This document shows positions 53,302 to 61,794 of a stretch of 64,000 nucleotides of DNA, piece by piece. The DNA comes from an uncultured Leptolinea sp. (lineage in GTDB: Bacteria; Chloroflexota; Anaerolineae; Anaerolineales; Anaerolineaceae). The DNA is taken from assembly GCA_903828565.1 (NCBI GenBank), contig CAIKMQ010000040.1:62001-126000 (forward strand). Direction: 5' to 3'. Position numbers and translations under genes: made by a program. The notes under the pieces were generated by a model that searched no databases, had not been told where the DNA came from, and saw only the letters and a program-made list of their open reading frames with translations. Numbering within the stretch: the first letter of the stretch is position 1; the number at the start of each line of letters is the position of its first letter.

Positions 53302-53641
53302 GACTTACGCCAAGATGGGTGAAACTGTTGGTAACCCATCCGTTCACCTTTGCAGACGAACGACAAGATTATAATTGATTCGACAAGCAGCGTCAATACT
53401 TTTTACCAACCAAATTCTCCATACCACCTCTACCAGTAATGATTACTCCACCAGTGAATTTGTGCATCGACCGCCCTTCCTTATATGGCCAGAGTCTCCT
53501 GGAAACTGAATAACCGTGAAGTTGGTACAAACATTATATAGAAGAAGTAATCATCTTTTTGATAATGATCTAAGCCAAGGCAACCAATCTCTATGGTTGT
53601 GGGTAATAGCATTTTCGTCAAGGCGTACCTTTAAAAATATT
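53302..53641. other. 340-nt intergenic region upstream of tRNA-Gly
   Basis: Holds the tRNA-Gly/Cys promoter near its left end and no convincing ORF. AT-rich in the middle. No repeat or RNA gene recognised in the rest. Confidence 0.6.
53368..53396 (-). promoter_or_regulatory. Promoter of tRNA-Gly-tRNA-Cys
   Basis: Minus strand: TTGACG (53391-53396), 17-nt spacer, perfect TATAAT (53368-53373). About 67 nt before tRNA-Gly. Confidence 0.85.
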
Positions 53642-53666
53642 AGCAGGCACCTTTCGGGTGCCTGCT
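53642..53666 (-). terminator. Terminator of tRNA-Phe
   Basis: 10-bp stem AGCAGGCACC/GGTGCCTGCT with a 5-nt loop, then AATATTTTTA on the minus strand. Confidence 0.82.
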
Positions 53667-53668
53667 TG

Positions 53669-53741
53669 TGCCGAGAGCCAGGCTCGGACTGGCGACCCTG
53701 CGATTTTCAGTCGCATGCTCTACCAACTGAGCTATCTCGGC
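53669..53741 (-). tRNA. tRNA-Phe (anticodon GAA)
   Basis: 73 nt: acceptor GCCGAGA/TCTCGGC, D-arm GCTC/GAGC, anticodon stem GCGAC/ATCGC region with loop CTGAAAA, T-arm GCCAG/CTGGC. The T-loop reads TCCGAGC, so the nearly invariant T55 (pseudouridine) is C. Confidence 0.92.
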
Positions 53742-53872
53742 ATGCATCCTTTTCGAATGCGCAGTGATTTTACTTGGTGTGAGCTTGATTGTCAAGCAAC
53801 TGAAGCATCCCCACAGTCGTGGAGATCAGAGCCAGAGATTGCTCTGGTGTCCCATGCCAACGGGTATTCGAA

Positions 53873-53973
53873 TTGACTATATAAAATGGACTCTGTATAA
53901 TGAATTAACTTGTCTGAATGATTTACCCTTTCTAGACATGCGATTGACAAAGGGTCGTTTTGGGTAGTAAAAT
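53873..53973 (+). promoter_or_regulatory. Tandem promoters upstream of the peptide ABC operon
   Basis: P1: TTGACT (53873-53878), 17-nt spacer, TATAAT (53896-53901). P2: TTGACA (53944-53949), 18-nt spacer, TAAAAT (53968-53973). Both point at the peptide-binding-protein gene 420-490 nt away. Confidence 0.78.
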
Positions 53974-54390
53974 ACTATGATGTTAAAGAGAATATATTTA
54001 CCGGCTGTCATCCTGAAATAAGGAGATGCATACCAGTGCTTTCTTCGGAATCTCAATTTGCAGTTCGGCTTCACCCCAGCAAGGTAAACGTAGGGCAGAT
54101 CGCATCACCTGCCTGTTTTTCCCAACCCGGGTCCTGCCACACACGCTGTCTTTTCCACCCAAAACATCCTAAATTCATACGAATACGTCCGGATCAGTCG
54201 GTAACACACACCGGGTGATCGCCTGAAAGGGTTATATCCAGTTTTTTGGGAATTCTCCAGGTAATTCTTTTACCAGGATAATGTGAAAGTAATTCCAATT
54301 CACTGAGAGGAGGTGGTTACCCGAAAGGAATAAGTTGTTAATTCAGTGCACCATCAATCCACACCCAAATCTTATTTAGGAGGAAGAAGC
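53974..54390 (+). other. Long untranslated leader of the peptide ABC operon
   Basis: About 410 nt without a convincing gene. A GGCAG/CTGCC stem followed by TGTTTTT (54092-54120) could be a weak attenuator. Near the end, CACTGA (54301-54306) pairs with TCAGTG (54343-54348) around GGAGGTGGTTACCCGAAAGG, hinting at a structured element before the real ribosome-binding site AGGAGGAAG. A short frame starting with ATG after AAGGAG (54025) is not protein-like. No known riboswitch class recognised. Confidence 0.45.
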
Positions 54391-56919
54391 ATGTTTAAGA
54401 AGCAAATCATGTTCGTAATCGCACTACTCGTAGTAGCCTCTATGCTGCTCGCCGCCTGCCAGCCCGCTGCCGAAGCGCCCGCCGCTGAAGCCCCTGCTGA
54501 GGCCCCTGTAGTAGAAGCTCCTGCTGAACCTACCGCCGTCCCCGTCACCCGCAAGGGTGGTTGGCTGGATGAAGTTGTGTTCTCCGTGATCGACTCTGGC
54601 TCCGCCCTGACCCAAATCCAGGCCGGCGCTGTCGATATCTACGCGGACTCACTGTCCTCCGCTGACCTGCCGGCGATCAAAGAAGCTGGGGTTAAGTACT
54701 CGACCTCCAATGGCCTGTACTACGACATCCTCTTCAACCCGGCTGTCTTCGCTGATGGTAGATTGAACCCCTTCGTGAACCACAAAGTCCGCGAAGCAAT
54801 GAACTGGCTGATCGACCGCAATTACATCAACCAGGAAGTCTACAACGGTGGTGCATTGGCCAAGTTCTTCGCCATCCAGACCCAGGGCCCGGACTATGTT
54901 GACCTGATTGACACCGCCCGCTCCCTCGAAACCAAGTACGCCTACAACTTCGACAAGGCTAAAGAAGTCATTTCAGCCGAAATGGAAGGCATGGGCGCTA
55001 CACTCGGTGCCGATGGCAAATGGCAATACAATGGTGCTCCTGTAACCCTCACATTCATCATCCGCAACGACTCTGACAAGACTCGTCTGCCGATTGGTGA
55101 TTATGTGGCCTCCCAGCTCGAAGCCATCGGCTTCACCGTGGATCGCCAGTACAAGAAGGGTTCAGAAGCTTCCCCGATCTGGATCGGTTCCGTCCCCGAA
55201 GAAGGCCAGTGGTCTCTCTACACCGCTGCATGGTCTTCCACGATCATCGACCGCGACGAAGCCAACATGTTCCAGGAAATGTACCTGCCCTCCAGCCTCC
55301 AGGGTATCCCTGCCTGGTTCTCCAACGTAGCTGATCCTGAGTTCCAGGCACTCGGTGACGACCTGTTCGCCGCCAAGTACACTGACCTCGCCCAGCGCAA
55401 GGAAATGATGAAGCGCGCCATGGAACTGTCCCTCCAGGACTCCCTCCAGGTGTGGCTGATCGACGGCAAGGGCTTCATCCCCTACGCCCAGAACGTTGTT
55501 GCAACAGCTGACCTGGCTGCCGGTGTTCAAGGCGCTCAGATCTGGCCATACACCCTGCGCTTTGAAGGCCAGGAAGGTGGCACGCTGAAATGGGCAACCC
55601 AGGATCTGTTTGGTCAGGCCTGGAACCCGATCGCTGGCTCTAACTGGGCCTTTGATGCTGGCGCTTACCGCGGCACCATGTCCGGCGATGTCATGTACGA
55701 TCCGTTCACCGGTCTTGTTTGGCCGCTGCGCATCGAATCCGCTGACGTGACCGTCCTCGACGGCATGGCTGTCGGTAAGACCCTCGACTGGGTCAACCTT
55801 GCTTTCGCTCCCGAAATCAAGGTCCCTGGTGATGTCTGGGTCGACTGGGATGCAACAACCCAAACCTTTGTAACCGCTGACACCAAGAACCCCGAAGGCC
55901 TCACCGCCAAGCGCAAGACCACCGTCTACTACCCGGCTGACCTCTATCAGACCGTGAAATGGCACGATGGTTCCAGCTTCTCCATCGGTGATGTTGTCAT
56001 GGGCATGATCATGACCTTCGACCGCGCAAAGACCGAATCCGCCATCTATGACGAACAGGCCGTACCGCAGTTCGAAACCTTCATGAGCACCTACAAGGGT
56101 ATGAAGATCGTCTCCGCTGATCCGTTGGTAGTGGACTACTACTCTGACACCGTACTGACCGATGCCGAACTTCTCGTTCCTGCGATCTGGCCGACCTTCT
56201 CCTTCGGTGAAGGTGCCTGGCACGAACTTGCTCTCGGTAATCAGGCTGAAGCCGCTGGCGAACTGGCCTACTCGATCGACAAGGCCGAACCCGCTGGTAT
56301 CGAGGAAACCTCCTACATTGGTGGTCCTTCCCTCGAGATCCTCGCCAAATACCTGGATCAGGACGTTTCTGACAATTACATCCCCTACGCTCCTACTATG
56401 AGCCAGTACGTCACTACCGAAGAAGCTGCCGCCCGCTACGCCAACTACAAGGCGTTCTACGGTGAACACGGCCACTTCTGGCTCGGTACCGGCCCCTACA
56501 TGCTCGACAAAGTCTTCATGACTGAGAAGACCCTGACCCTCAAACACTTCGCAGATTACCCCGATCTGGCTGACCGCTGGTCTAACTACGGTGAGCCCAA
56601 AGTCGCGACCGCTGAAGTTGAAGGCCCCGCGTCTGTCACCATCGGCCAGGAAGCTTCCTTTGATGTGTTTGTAACCTTCAATGGCGAGCCGTATGCCAAC
56701 GCTGACGTGAAATACGTCAAAGCCATTCTCTACAATGCCGCCGGCGATACCGTCCTGGTTTCCGAAGCGACCGCTGTTGAGGAAGGTCATTTCGTCTTCA
56801 CTCTCACCGCTGAAGAATCTGCCAAGCTCGTAGCCGGCTCCAACAAGCTCGAGATCGCAGTAGTTCCCAGTGTTGTGAATCAGCCTACCTTCACCGCTCT
56901 TGAGTTCGTAACTCAATAA
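54391..56919 (+). CDS. Peptide/substrate-binding lipoprotein (SBP family 5)
   Basis: 842 aa. Lipobox LLAAC (Cys22) followed by an Ala/Pro/Glu repeat linker (22-60). The family 5 fold is visible in HKVREAMNWLIDRNYINQEVYNGGA-type text near 130 and in TVKWHDGSSFSIGDVVMGM near 520, the usual KWHDG motif in an unusual late position. With about 550 aa normal for OppA/DppA, it is enlarged, and a C-terminal beta-domain (about 740-842) is added. Codon use is strongly C-ending, suggesting high expression. AGGAGGAAG precedes the ATG. Heads a five-gene transporter operon. Confidence 0.9.
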   Translation: MFKKQIMFVIALLVVASMLLAACQPAAEAPAAEAPAEAPVVEAPAEPTAVPVTRKGGWLDEVVFSVIDSGSALTQIQAGAVDIYADSLSSADLPAIKEAGVKYSTSNGLYYDILFNPAVFADGRLNPFVNHKVREAMNWLIDRNYINQEVYNGGALAKFFAIQTQGPDYVDLIDTARSLETKYAYNFDKAKEVISAEMEGMGATLGADGKWQYNGAPVTLTFIIRNDSDKTRLPIGDYVASQLEAIGFTVDRQYKKGSEASPIWIGSVPEEGQWSLYTAAWSSTIIDRDEANMFQEMYLPSSLQGIPAWFSNVADPEFQALGDDLFAAKYTDLAQRKEMMKRAMELSLQDSLQVWLIDGKGFIPYAQNVVATADLAAGVQGAQIWPYTLRFEGQEGGTLKWATQDLFGQAWNPIAGSNWAFDAGAYRGTMSGDVMYDPFTGLVWPLRIESADVTVLDGMAVGKTLDWVNLAFAPEIKVPGDVWVDWDATTQTFVTADTKNPEGLTAKRKTTVYYPADLYQTVKWHDGSSFSIGDVVMGMIMTFDRAKTESAIYDEQAVPQFETFMSTYKGMKIVSADPLVVDYYSDTVLTDAELLVPAIWPTFSFGEGAWHELALGNQAEAAGELAYSIDKAEPAGIEETSYIGGPSLEILAKYLDQDVSDNYIPYAPTMSQYVTTEEAAARYANYKAFYGEHGHFWLGTGPYMLDKVFMTEKTLTLKHFADYPDLADRWSNYGEPKVATAEVEGPASVTIGQEASFDVFVTFNGEPYANADVKYVKAILYNAAGDTVLVSEATAVEEGHFVFTLTAEESAKLVAGSNKLEIAVVPSVVNQPTFTALEFVTQ

Positions 56920-56942
56920 GGTGTAAGTAAGCAAGAAAGAAG

Positions 56943-56975
56943 ATAGGGGCAAGTACAATGAGTACTTGCCCCTAT
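56943..56975 (+). terminator. Intra-operon hairpin after the binding-protein gene
   Basis: 14-bp perfect stem ATAGGGGCAAGTAC/GTACTTGCCCCTAT with a 5-nt loop and TTATCC after it, between binding protein and first permease. It may limit readthrough or protect the upstream mRNA. Confidence 0.75.
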
Positions 56976-57000
56976 TTATCCTAAATAATGAGGAATGGAA

Positions 57001-58125
57001 ATGACTTCCGAAACCCCATCAAAAGAGAACCTCCAGATAAAATCCACGGCAGCAGACACGTTTAAAAGGCTGATGCGTTTCATGTCTTTTCGCGTGTTGA
57101 TGCTTGTGGTGACGATCGTTGTGGCTGTTTACAGCACAATTATGATCGCCAATATGGGTGGTTACGTGGATACGATCATGAGAAATGATATCCGCGAGTC
57201 CACCATCATGAAGGTAGCCGCAATGACCGCCAATAAACCGATCTCCGGTGATGCCCGGCGGCAAATGCAAGAGGAAATGATCGCCCTGGAAGAGAAGCGC
57301 CTGGGATTGGATACACCTTTCATCATCCGCTCTTTTAGATACCTGGGTAATGCCCTCACGCTGAATCTCGGCCGCGCTATCTACATGGTTAGTGATCATG
57401 GGTCAAAAGCCGTACGCGCCATCATACTGGAGCGGTTGCCTGCAACCTTATTGTTGATGGGCACCGCCGAACTCTTCCTGTTCTTTACCAGTGTGTTCCT
57501 AGCCCTTATGCTCTCGCGCTCGTATGGAAGTTTTTGGGACAAGTTGGTGATAACCCTTTCACCTACGTCAGCTGCCCCGCCCTGGTTCTATGGCATTTTC
57601 TTCATTCTTATATTCGCTGCAGTCCTCAAGATCCTGCCTTTCGGCGGTATGGTCTCATCGCCCCCGCCCGAAACGACAATTGGTTATTCCCTCGACTTAC
57701 TGAAACACATGATCTTGCCTGCTTCATCTCTGGTGATCAGCGCTTTCTTCATCAGCCTGTATAACTGGAGGACCTTCTTCCTGATCTACTCCAGTGAAGA
57801 TTATGTGGATATGGCCAAGGCTAAGGGTTTAACCTCCCGTGACATTGAACGCCGTTACATTCTTCGCCCCACCCTGCCCACCATTATTACAAACTTCGCG
57901 CTGCTGATCATCAGCCTCTGGACAGGCGCAACCATCACAGAAACGGTCTTCCTCTGGCCAGGCCTGGGTCGCACGATCTTCCGAGCCATTGGTTTCTACG
58001 ACACTCCCGTAATCGTTGGAACGACCATCATCTATGCTTACCTGCTGGCCATTACTGTGTTCCTGTTGGACTTTGTTTATGCCATAGTGGATCCCCGGGT
58101 TAAAGTCGGCGGAGGGAACAAATAA
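57001..58125 (+). CDS. Peptide ABC transporter permease, DppB type
   Basis: 374 aa. One N-terminal helix (about 25-45), an extracytoplasmic stretch to about 105, then five helices and the docking loop YVDMAKAKGLTSRDIERRYILRPTLP pattern (AKAKGLTSRDI). The ATG at 57001 has GAGG 7 nt upstream; another ATG two codons earlier is less well placed. Forms the membrane pore with the DppC-type subunit. Confidence 0.92.
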   Translation: MTSETPSKENLQIKSTAADTFKRLMRFMSFRVLMLVVTIVVAVYSTIMIANMGGYVDTIMRNDIRESTIMKVAAMTANKPISGDARRQMQEEMIALEEKRLGLDTPFIIRSFRYLGNALTLNLGRAIYMVSDHGSKAVRAIILERLPATLLLMGTAELFLFFTSVFLALMLSRSYGSFWDKLVITLSPTSAAPPWFYGIFFILIFAAVLKILPFGGMVSSPPPETTIGYSLDLLKHMILPASSLVISAFFISLYNWRTFFLIYSSEDYVDMAKAKGLTSRDIERRYILRPTLPTIITNFALLIISLWTGATITETVFLWPGLGRTIFRAIGFYDTPVIVGTTIIYAYLLAITVFLLDFVYAIVDPRVKVGGGNK

Positions 58126-58126
58126 T

Positions 58127-59491
58127 ATGAACAACCTGAAAAACACCTTCCGAGAAATCTCCCGTTACCCGTCTGCCATCTTTGGCGGGATTATTGTGCT
58201 GTTCCTGGTAGGTCTGGCTATCTTTGCCATGATCAAAATCCCCTACTCCGAGGCTATCCGCCTCTGGCGTGGCGGTGAAGAGGTCTGGTACCAGAATCCC
58301 AAAAATGTACCGCCTACCTGGTACAACTACTTCACAAAAACGAAACTGCCTGAATCATTTGCCGTGAAGGCAAGTGAAGATGGTGAATTTTCTAAGACCA
58401 TCACACAGAATGCGGATGGTACAGCCTTCATCGACTATGAGTATAAGTTTGATTTCGAAGCTGATGATTTCCCGCAGGAAATGTTCTTCTACTTCGACGC
58501 AGCTTACGAATCAAAATCTCCCTTTGTAACCGTAACCTTGTTCCGACCTGATGGATCAGACATCAAGATCGGCGATTTCGGCGTCACGCATCAGCTTACC
58601 TATCGATTCTCTCAGGATGAACGCCTGATTAAACGCGTAGATCGTCTGATGCACCGCGAGATCATCAACCCGGTGGAAGGACTCTTTGCTGTCCTTGAAT
58701 CTAAACCTTCGCAACCCCTCAAAGGCACGTACAAGCTGGTCATGCATGCTACAACCTTTGAGAAGGATAGCGACCTGAATATCGAGTTCGTCTCCCACGG
58801 CCAGGTTTCTGGCCTTTTCGGAACCGACCATGCCCGGCGCGACCTGACCGTCCCCATGCTTTGGGGTGCCCCGATCGCGCTCGCATTCGGCCTGCTGGCG
58901 GCACTGGGTACTTCAGTACTGTCCATGATCATAGCTGCAATCGGCGCCTGGTTCGGCGGCTGGCTGGATGAGCTCATCCAGCGCATCACTGAGATCAACC
59001 TGGTTCTGCCCTTCCTGGCCATCCTCATCATGATCGGCACGTTCTACTCGCGCAGTATCTGGGTGATACTTGGTGTCACGATCGCACTCAGTATTTTTAC
59101 AGGTGCGATCAAGACCAACCGTGCTATCTTCCTGCAGGTGAAAGAATCCACCTACATTGAAGCTGCCCGTGCTTATGGCGCTACCGATTGGCGGATCATC
59201 TTCAAGTACCTCATCCCGCGTATCATCCCCCTGTTGATCCCCGCGCTGGTCTCTGCGGTTCCCGGTTACGTCTTCCTGGAAGCTTCTCTGGCCGTCCTCG
59301 GCCTGGGTGACCCGGTATTGCCGACCTGGGGCAAAATCATCAACGACGCTGAAACCTACAATGCTCTCTACAAGGGATACTATTACTGGATCCTTGAACC
59401 CGCGGTCTTGTTAATGTTCACCGGCCTGGGATTTGCCATGCTCGGTTTTTCTCTCGACCGTATCTTCAACCCGAAACTGAGAGGGATGTAA
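58127..59491 (+). CDS. Peptide ABC transporter permease, DppC type, with long external domain
   Basis: 454 aa, longer than the usual 290-310 of DppC. The first helix (about 18-38) is followed by about 200 residues that look extracytoplasmic (from RLWRGGEEVWYQNPKN to FGTDHARRDLTVPM), after which the normal permease core begins, with docking loop YIEAARAYGATDWRIIFKYLIP. The added domain may contact the enlarged binding protein. Starts 1 nt after the DppB stop. Confidence 0.9.
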   Translation: MNNLKNTFREISRYPSAIFGGIIVLFLVGLAIFAMIKIPYSEAIRLWRGGEEVWYQNPKNVPPTWYNYFTKTKLPESFAVKASEDGEFSKTITQNADGTAFIDYEYKFDFEADDFPQEMFFYFDAAYESKSPFVTVTLFRPDGSDIKIGDFGVTHQLTYRFSQDERLIKRVDRLMHREIINPVEGLFAVLESKPSQPLKGTYKLVMHATTFEKDSDLNIEFVSHGQVSGLFGTDHARRDLTVPMLWGAPIALAFGLLAALGTSVLSMIIAAIGAWFGGWLDELIQRITEINLVLPFLAILIMIGTFYSRSIWVILGVTIALSIFTGAIKTNRAIFLQVKESTYIEAARAYGATDWRIIFKYLIPRIIPLLIPALVSAVPGYVFLEASLAVLGLGDPVLPTWGKIINDAETYNALYKGYYYWILEPAVLLMFTGLGFAMLGFSLDRIFNPKLRGM

Positions 59492-59494
59492 GCC

Positions 59495-60457
59495 ATGGCG
59501 AACAATGCACAATACTTACTTGATATTCAAGAGTTAAAACTTCACTTCCGCACTACAAAGGGTGTGGTTCAGGCTGTGGATGGCGTCAACTTCCAGCTGA
59601 AACCAAACCAGGCTGTGGTGGTTGTGGGTGAATCCGGATGCGGAAAAACCTCACTCGCTAAGGCGATCCTTCGCCTGCTGCCGCGCAATGTGTTCCACTA
59701 TGGTGGAAAGGTCTACTTGAATGACCTGGAAACCATGGGGCTCTCTGATGAGGAATACCGCAAACAGGTCCGCTGGATCAAAATGTCCCTGGTTCCTCAG
59801 GCAGCCATGAACTCCCTCAACCCCGTTCTGCGGGTTGGCGACCAGGTGGCTGAGCCCATGATGATCCACTATGGTGTGAAAAAAGATGAAGCCATGCAGC
59901 AGGCAATCAAGATGTTCCAGCATGTTGGCGTTCCGGTGGATTTTATCAACCGCTATGCTTTTGAGCTGTCTGGCGGAATGCGCCAGCGTGTTGCCATAGC
60001 CATGTCACTGGTCACCGCCCCCGCGCTCGTAATGCTGGATGAGCCTACTTCCGCGCTGGATGTTCTCACCCAGGCCAACATCTTTAACCTGCTCAAACGC
60101 ATTAAATCTGAAATGGCTACCAGCTTCGTACTGATCACGCATGACATCGCAACATCCAGTGAATTAGCCGACCGGGTGGCAGTGATGTATGCCGGCCAGA
60201 TCGTAGAAGTGGCAGACGCATTCACCTTCTTCAAGCAACCCCGCCACCCCTACTCTGCCAAATTGATGGCCAGTGTACCCAAGCTGCGCGGAAATGATGA
60301 GCCTGATTTCATCACCGGTCAGCCGCCGAGCCTAATCAACCCACCCACCGGTTGCCGTTTTGCCGCTCGCTGCCCCAAACGCTTCGGCAAATGCAACGAG
60401 GAACCACCAACGGTTACACTCGGTGAAGATAAAGTCAAGTGCTGGCTGCACGTTTAG
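59495..60457 (+). CDS. Peptide ABC transporter ATPase, DppD type
   Basis: 320 aa. Walker A GESGCGKTS, signature ELSGGMRQRVAIAMSL, Walker B LVMLDEPTSALD, His in LITHDIATS. C-terminal oligopeptide domain with CRFAARCPKRFGKC, a Cys set that binds an Fe-S cluster in some relatives. GMRQR is usual for DppD. Starts 3 nt after the permease stop. Confidence 0.94.
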   Translation: MANNAQYLLDIQELKLHFRTTKGVVQAVDGVNFQLKPNQAVVVVGESGCGKTSLAKAILRLLPRNVFHYGGKVYLNDLETMGLSDEEYRKQVRWIKMSLVPQAAMNSLNPVLRVGDQVAEPMMIHYGVKKDEAMQQAIKMFQHVGVPVDFINRYAFELSGGMRQRVAIAMSLVTAPALVMLDEPTSALDVLTQANIFNLLKRIKSEMATSFVLITHDIATSSELADRVAVMYAGQIVEVADAFTFFKQPRHPYSAKLMASVPKLRGNDEPDFITGQPPSLINPPTGCRFAARCPKRFGKCNEEPPTVTLGEDKVKCWLHV

Positions 60458-60467
60458 GGAGCAGAAA

Positions 60468-61517
60468 ATGACTACTAAGGATAAAACCAAAGAAATGAAG
60501 ACTTCTTCTCCCGCAAAGGCACAAACCAGCCGGTCTCTGATCTCGGATGTACTTCTCAACATCAAAGACCTGCATGTCTGGTTCGAACTGCGCAAATGGG
60601 GTTTCAGACACGCCGGTTACGTCCGCGCTGTAGATGGAATTAGTTTCGAATTGACTAACAGTGAAACTATTGCCATCGTGGGTGAATCTGGGTGCGGTAA
60701 AACCAGCCTGATGCGTACCGTCCTTCTGTTGAACCGCCCAACCAAGGGTACCGTGACTTTTGAAAGTAAGGTCATCAACGACCTGAAGGCAGATGATCTC
60801 AAGAACTACCGGTCCCACGTCGGTTATGTACAACAGGATCCATACGGAGCCATGCCGCCTTTCATGAGCATTCAGGCTATCCTGGAAGAACCGCTCAAGA
60901 TCAACGGTGTGAAAGATCCGGTAGAACGTTTCAACCGCGTCAAGAAGGCTCTGGAAGAAGTTAAGATGAGCCCGGCTGAAGAATTCATGGCGAAATTCCC
61001 CCACATGCTCAGCGGTGGACAGCAGCAACGTGTGGTGATCGCCCGCGCCATGATCATGGAACCCCGTCTGCTCATCGCCGACGAGCCGGTTTCTATGTTG
61101 GATGCCTCGGTGCGTGTGGAGATCCTCAAATTACTGCGTGGCCTTCAAAAGAAGCATAATTTGGGTGTCATCTACATCACCCATGACCTTTCGACAGTTA
61201 GGTACTTCTCTGAACAGATCTTTGTCATGTATGCCGGGCAGGTGATCGAAAAAGGTAATGTGAAACAGGTGCTGCAAGCTACCAGTCACCCCTACACATT
61301 CGCCCTGCTCGAGGCAACCTCCGACCCGGATGCCCACAATGCCACCGTTCAGAAGGAAGTTCCCCCCGGAGAGCCCCCCAGCCTTGTGAATCCGCCCAAA
61401 GGCTGCCGCTTCCATCCACGCTGCCCGAAGATGATCGATGGGTTATGCAATGCTGAAATGCCGCCGGACTTTGAACCTGAACCCGGACACTTTGTGAAAT
61501 GCTGGTTGCTGAAATGA
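60468..61517 (+). CDS. Peptide ABC transporter ATPase, DppF type
   Basis: 349 aa. A charged N-terminal extension (1-35) precedes the ATPase core: GESGCGKTSLMR, HMLSGGQQQRVVIARAM, LLIADEPVSMLD, YITHDLST, and C-terminal CRFHPRCPKMIDGLC. The start MTTKDKTK follows the DppD stop by 10 nt with GGGAGCAG between. With the DppD type it powers the importer. Confidence 0.94.
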   Translation: MTTKDKTKEMKTSSPAKAQTSRSLISDVLLNIKDLHVWFELRKWGFRHAGYVRAVDGISFELTNSETIAIVGESGCGKTSLMRTVLLLNRPTKGTVTFESKVINDLKADDLKNYRSHVGYVQQDPYGAMPPFMSIQAILEEPLKINGVKDPVERFNRVKKALEEVKMSPAEEFMAKFPHMLSGGQQQRVVIARAMIMEPRLLIADEPVSMLDASVRVEILKLLRGLQKKHNLGVIYITHDLSTVRYFSEQIFVMYAGQVIEKGNVKQVLQATSHPYTFALLEATSDPDAHNATVQKEVPPGEPPSLVNPPKGCRFHPRCPKMIDGLCNAEMPPDFEPEPGHFVKCWLLK

Positions 61518-61723
61518 GATGGCTCAGCCCGAAAGCCATGATCTGGGTCGGTGCCCTGTTGATGGTAATGGGCGTGGTTCTTCCATTTTTGATGGTCATC
61601 AAAAAGCTGGAATCCACCTTTTTCCTCAACTTCCTGTCTTATGGCGCGTCCGTGGCAGGTATGCTGATGGCCACAGTCGGGCTGGCATACACAGCCATAT
61701 CAAACCGTAACAAACGCAGATAA
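61514..61723 (+). CDS. Small two-helix membrane protein at the end of the peptide ABC operon
   Basis: 69 aa. Two hydrophobic segments (about 8-27 and 36-60) and a basic end SNRNKRR. The ATG overlaps the DppF-type stop (ATGA), which argues that it is really translated. No recognised family; it may be a transporter accessory. Confidence 0.7.
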   Translation: MRWLSPKAMIWVGALLMVMGVVLPFLMVIKKLESTFFLNFLSYGASVAGMLMATVGLAYTAISNRNKRR

Positions 61724-61735
61724 CATCTTACAAGC

Positions 61736-61769
61736 AGAAGCCCTGTGGGTGAAAATCCACAGGGCTTCT
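61736..61769. terminator. Terminator of the peptide ABC operon
   Basis: 13-bp perfect stem AGAAGCCCTGTGG/CCACAGGGCTTCT with an 8-nt loop, then TTGTTTATT. Also lies at the 3' side of the convergent MFS gene. Confidence 0.93.
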
Positions 61770-61794
61770 TTGTTTATTACAACTTTCTATGCAA

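Noticed and set aside
54025-54218. Short frames in the leader of the peptide ABC operon (ATG after AAGGAG, and a GTG frame at 54036)
   Set aside because: A ribosome-binding-like sequence exists, but composition is not protein-like and no leader-peptide pattern (runs of one amino acid before a terminator) is seen.
55162-56958. A 598-codon open frame on the minus strand, antisense to the peptide-binding protein
   Set aside because: It is a shadow created by the strongly biased codon use of the sense gene; no signal, domain or ribosome-binding site supports it, and the sense gene is certain.
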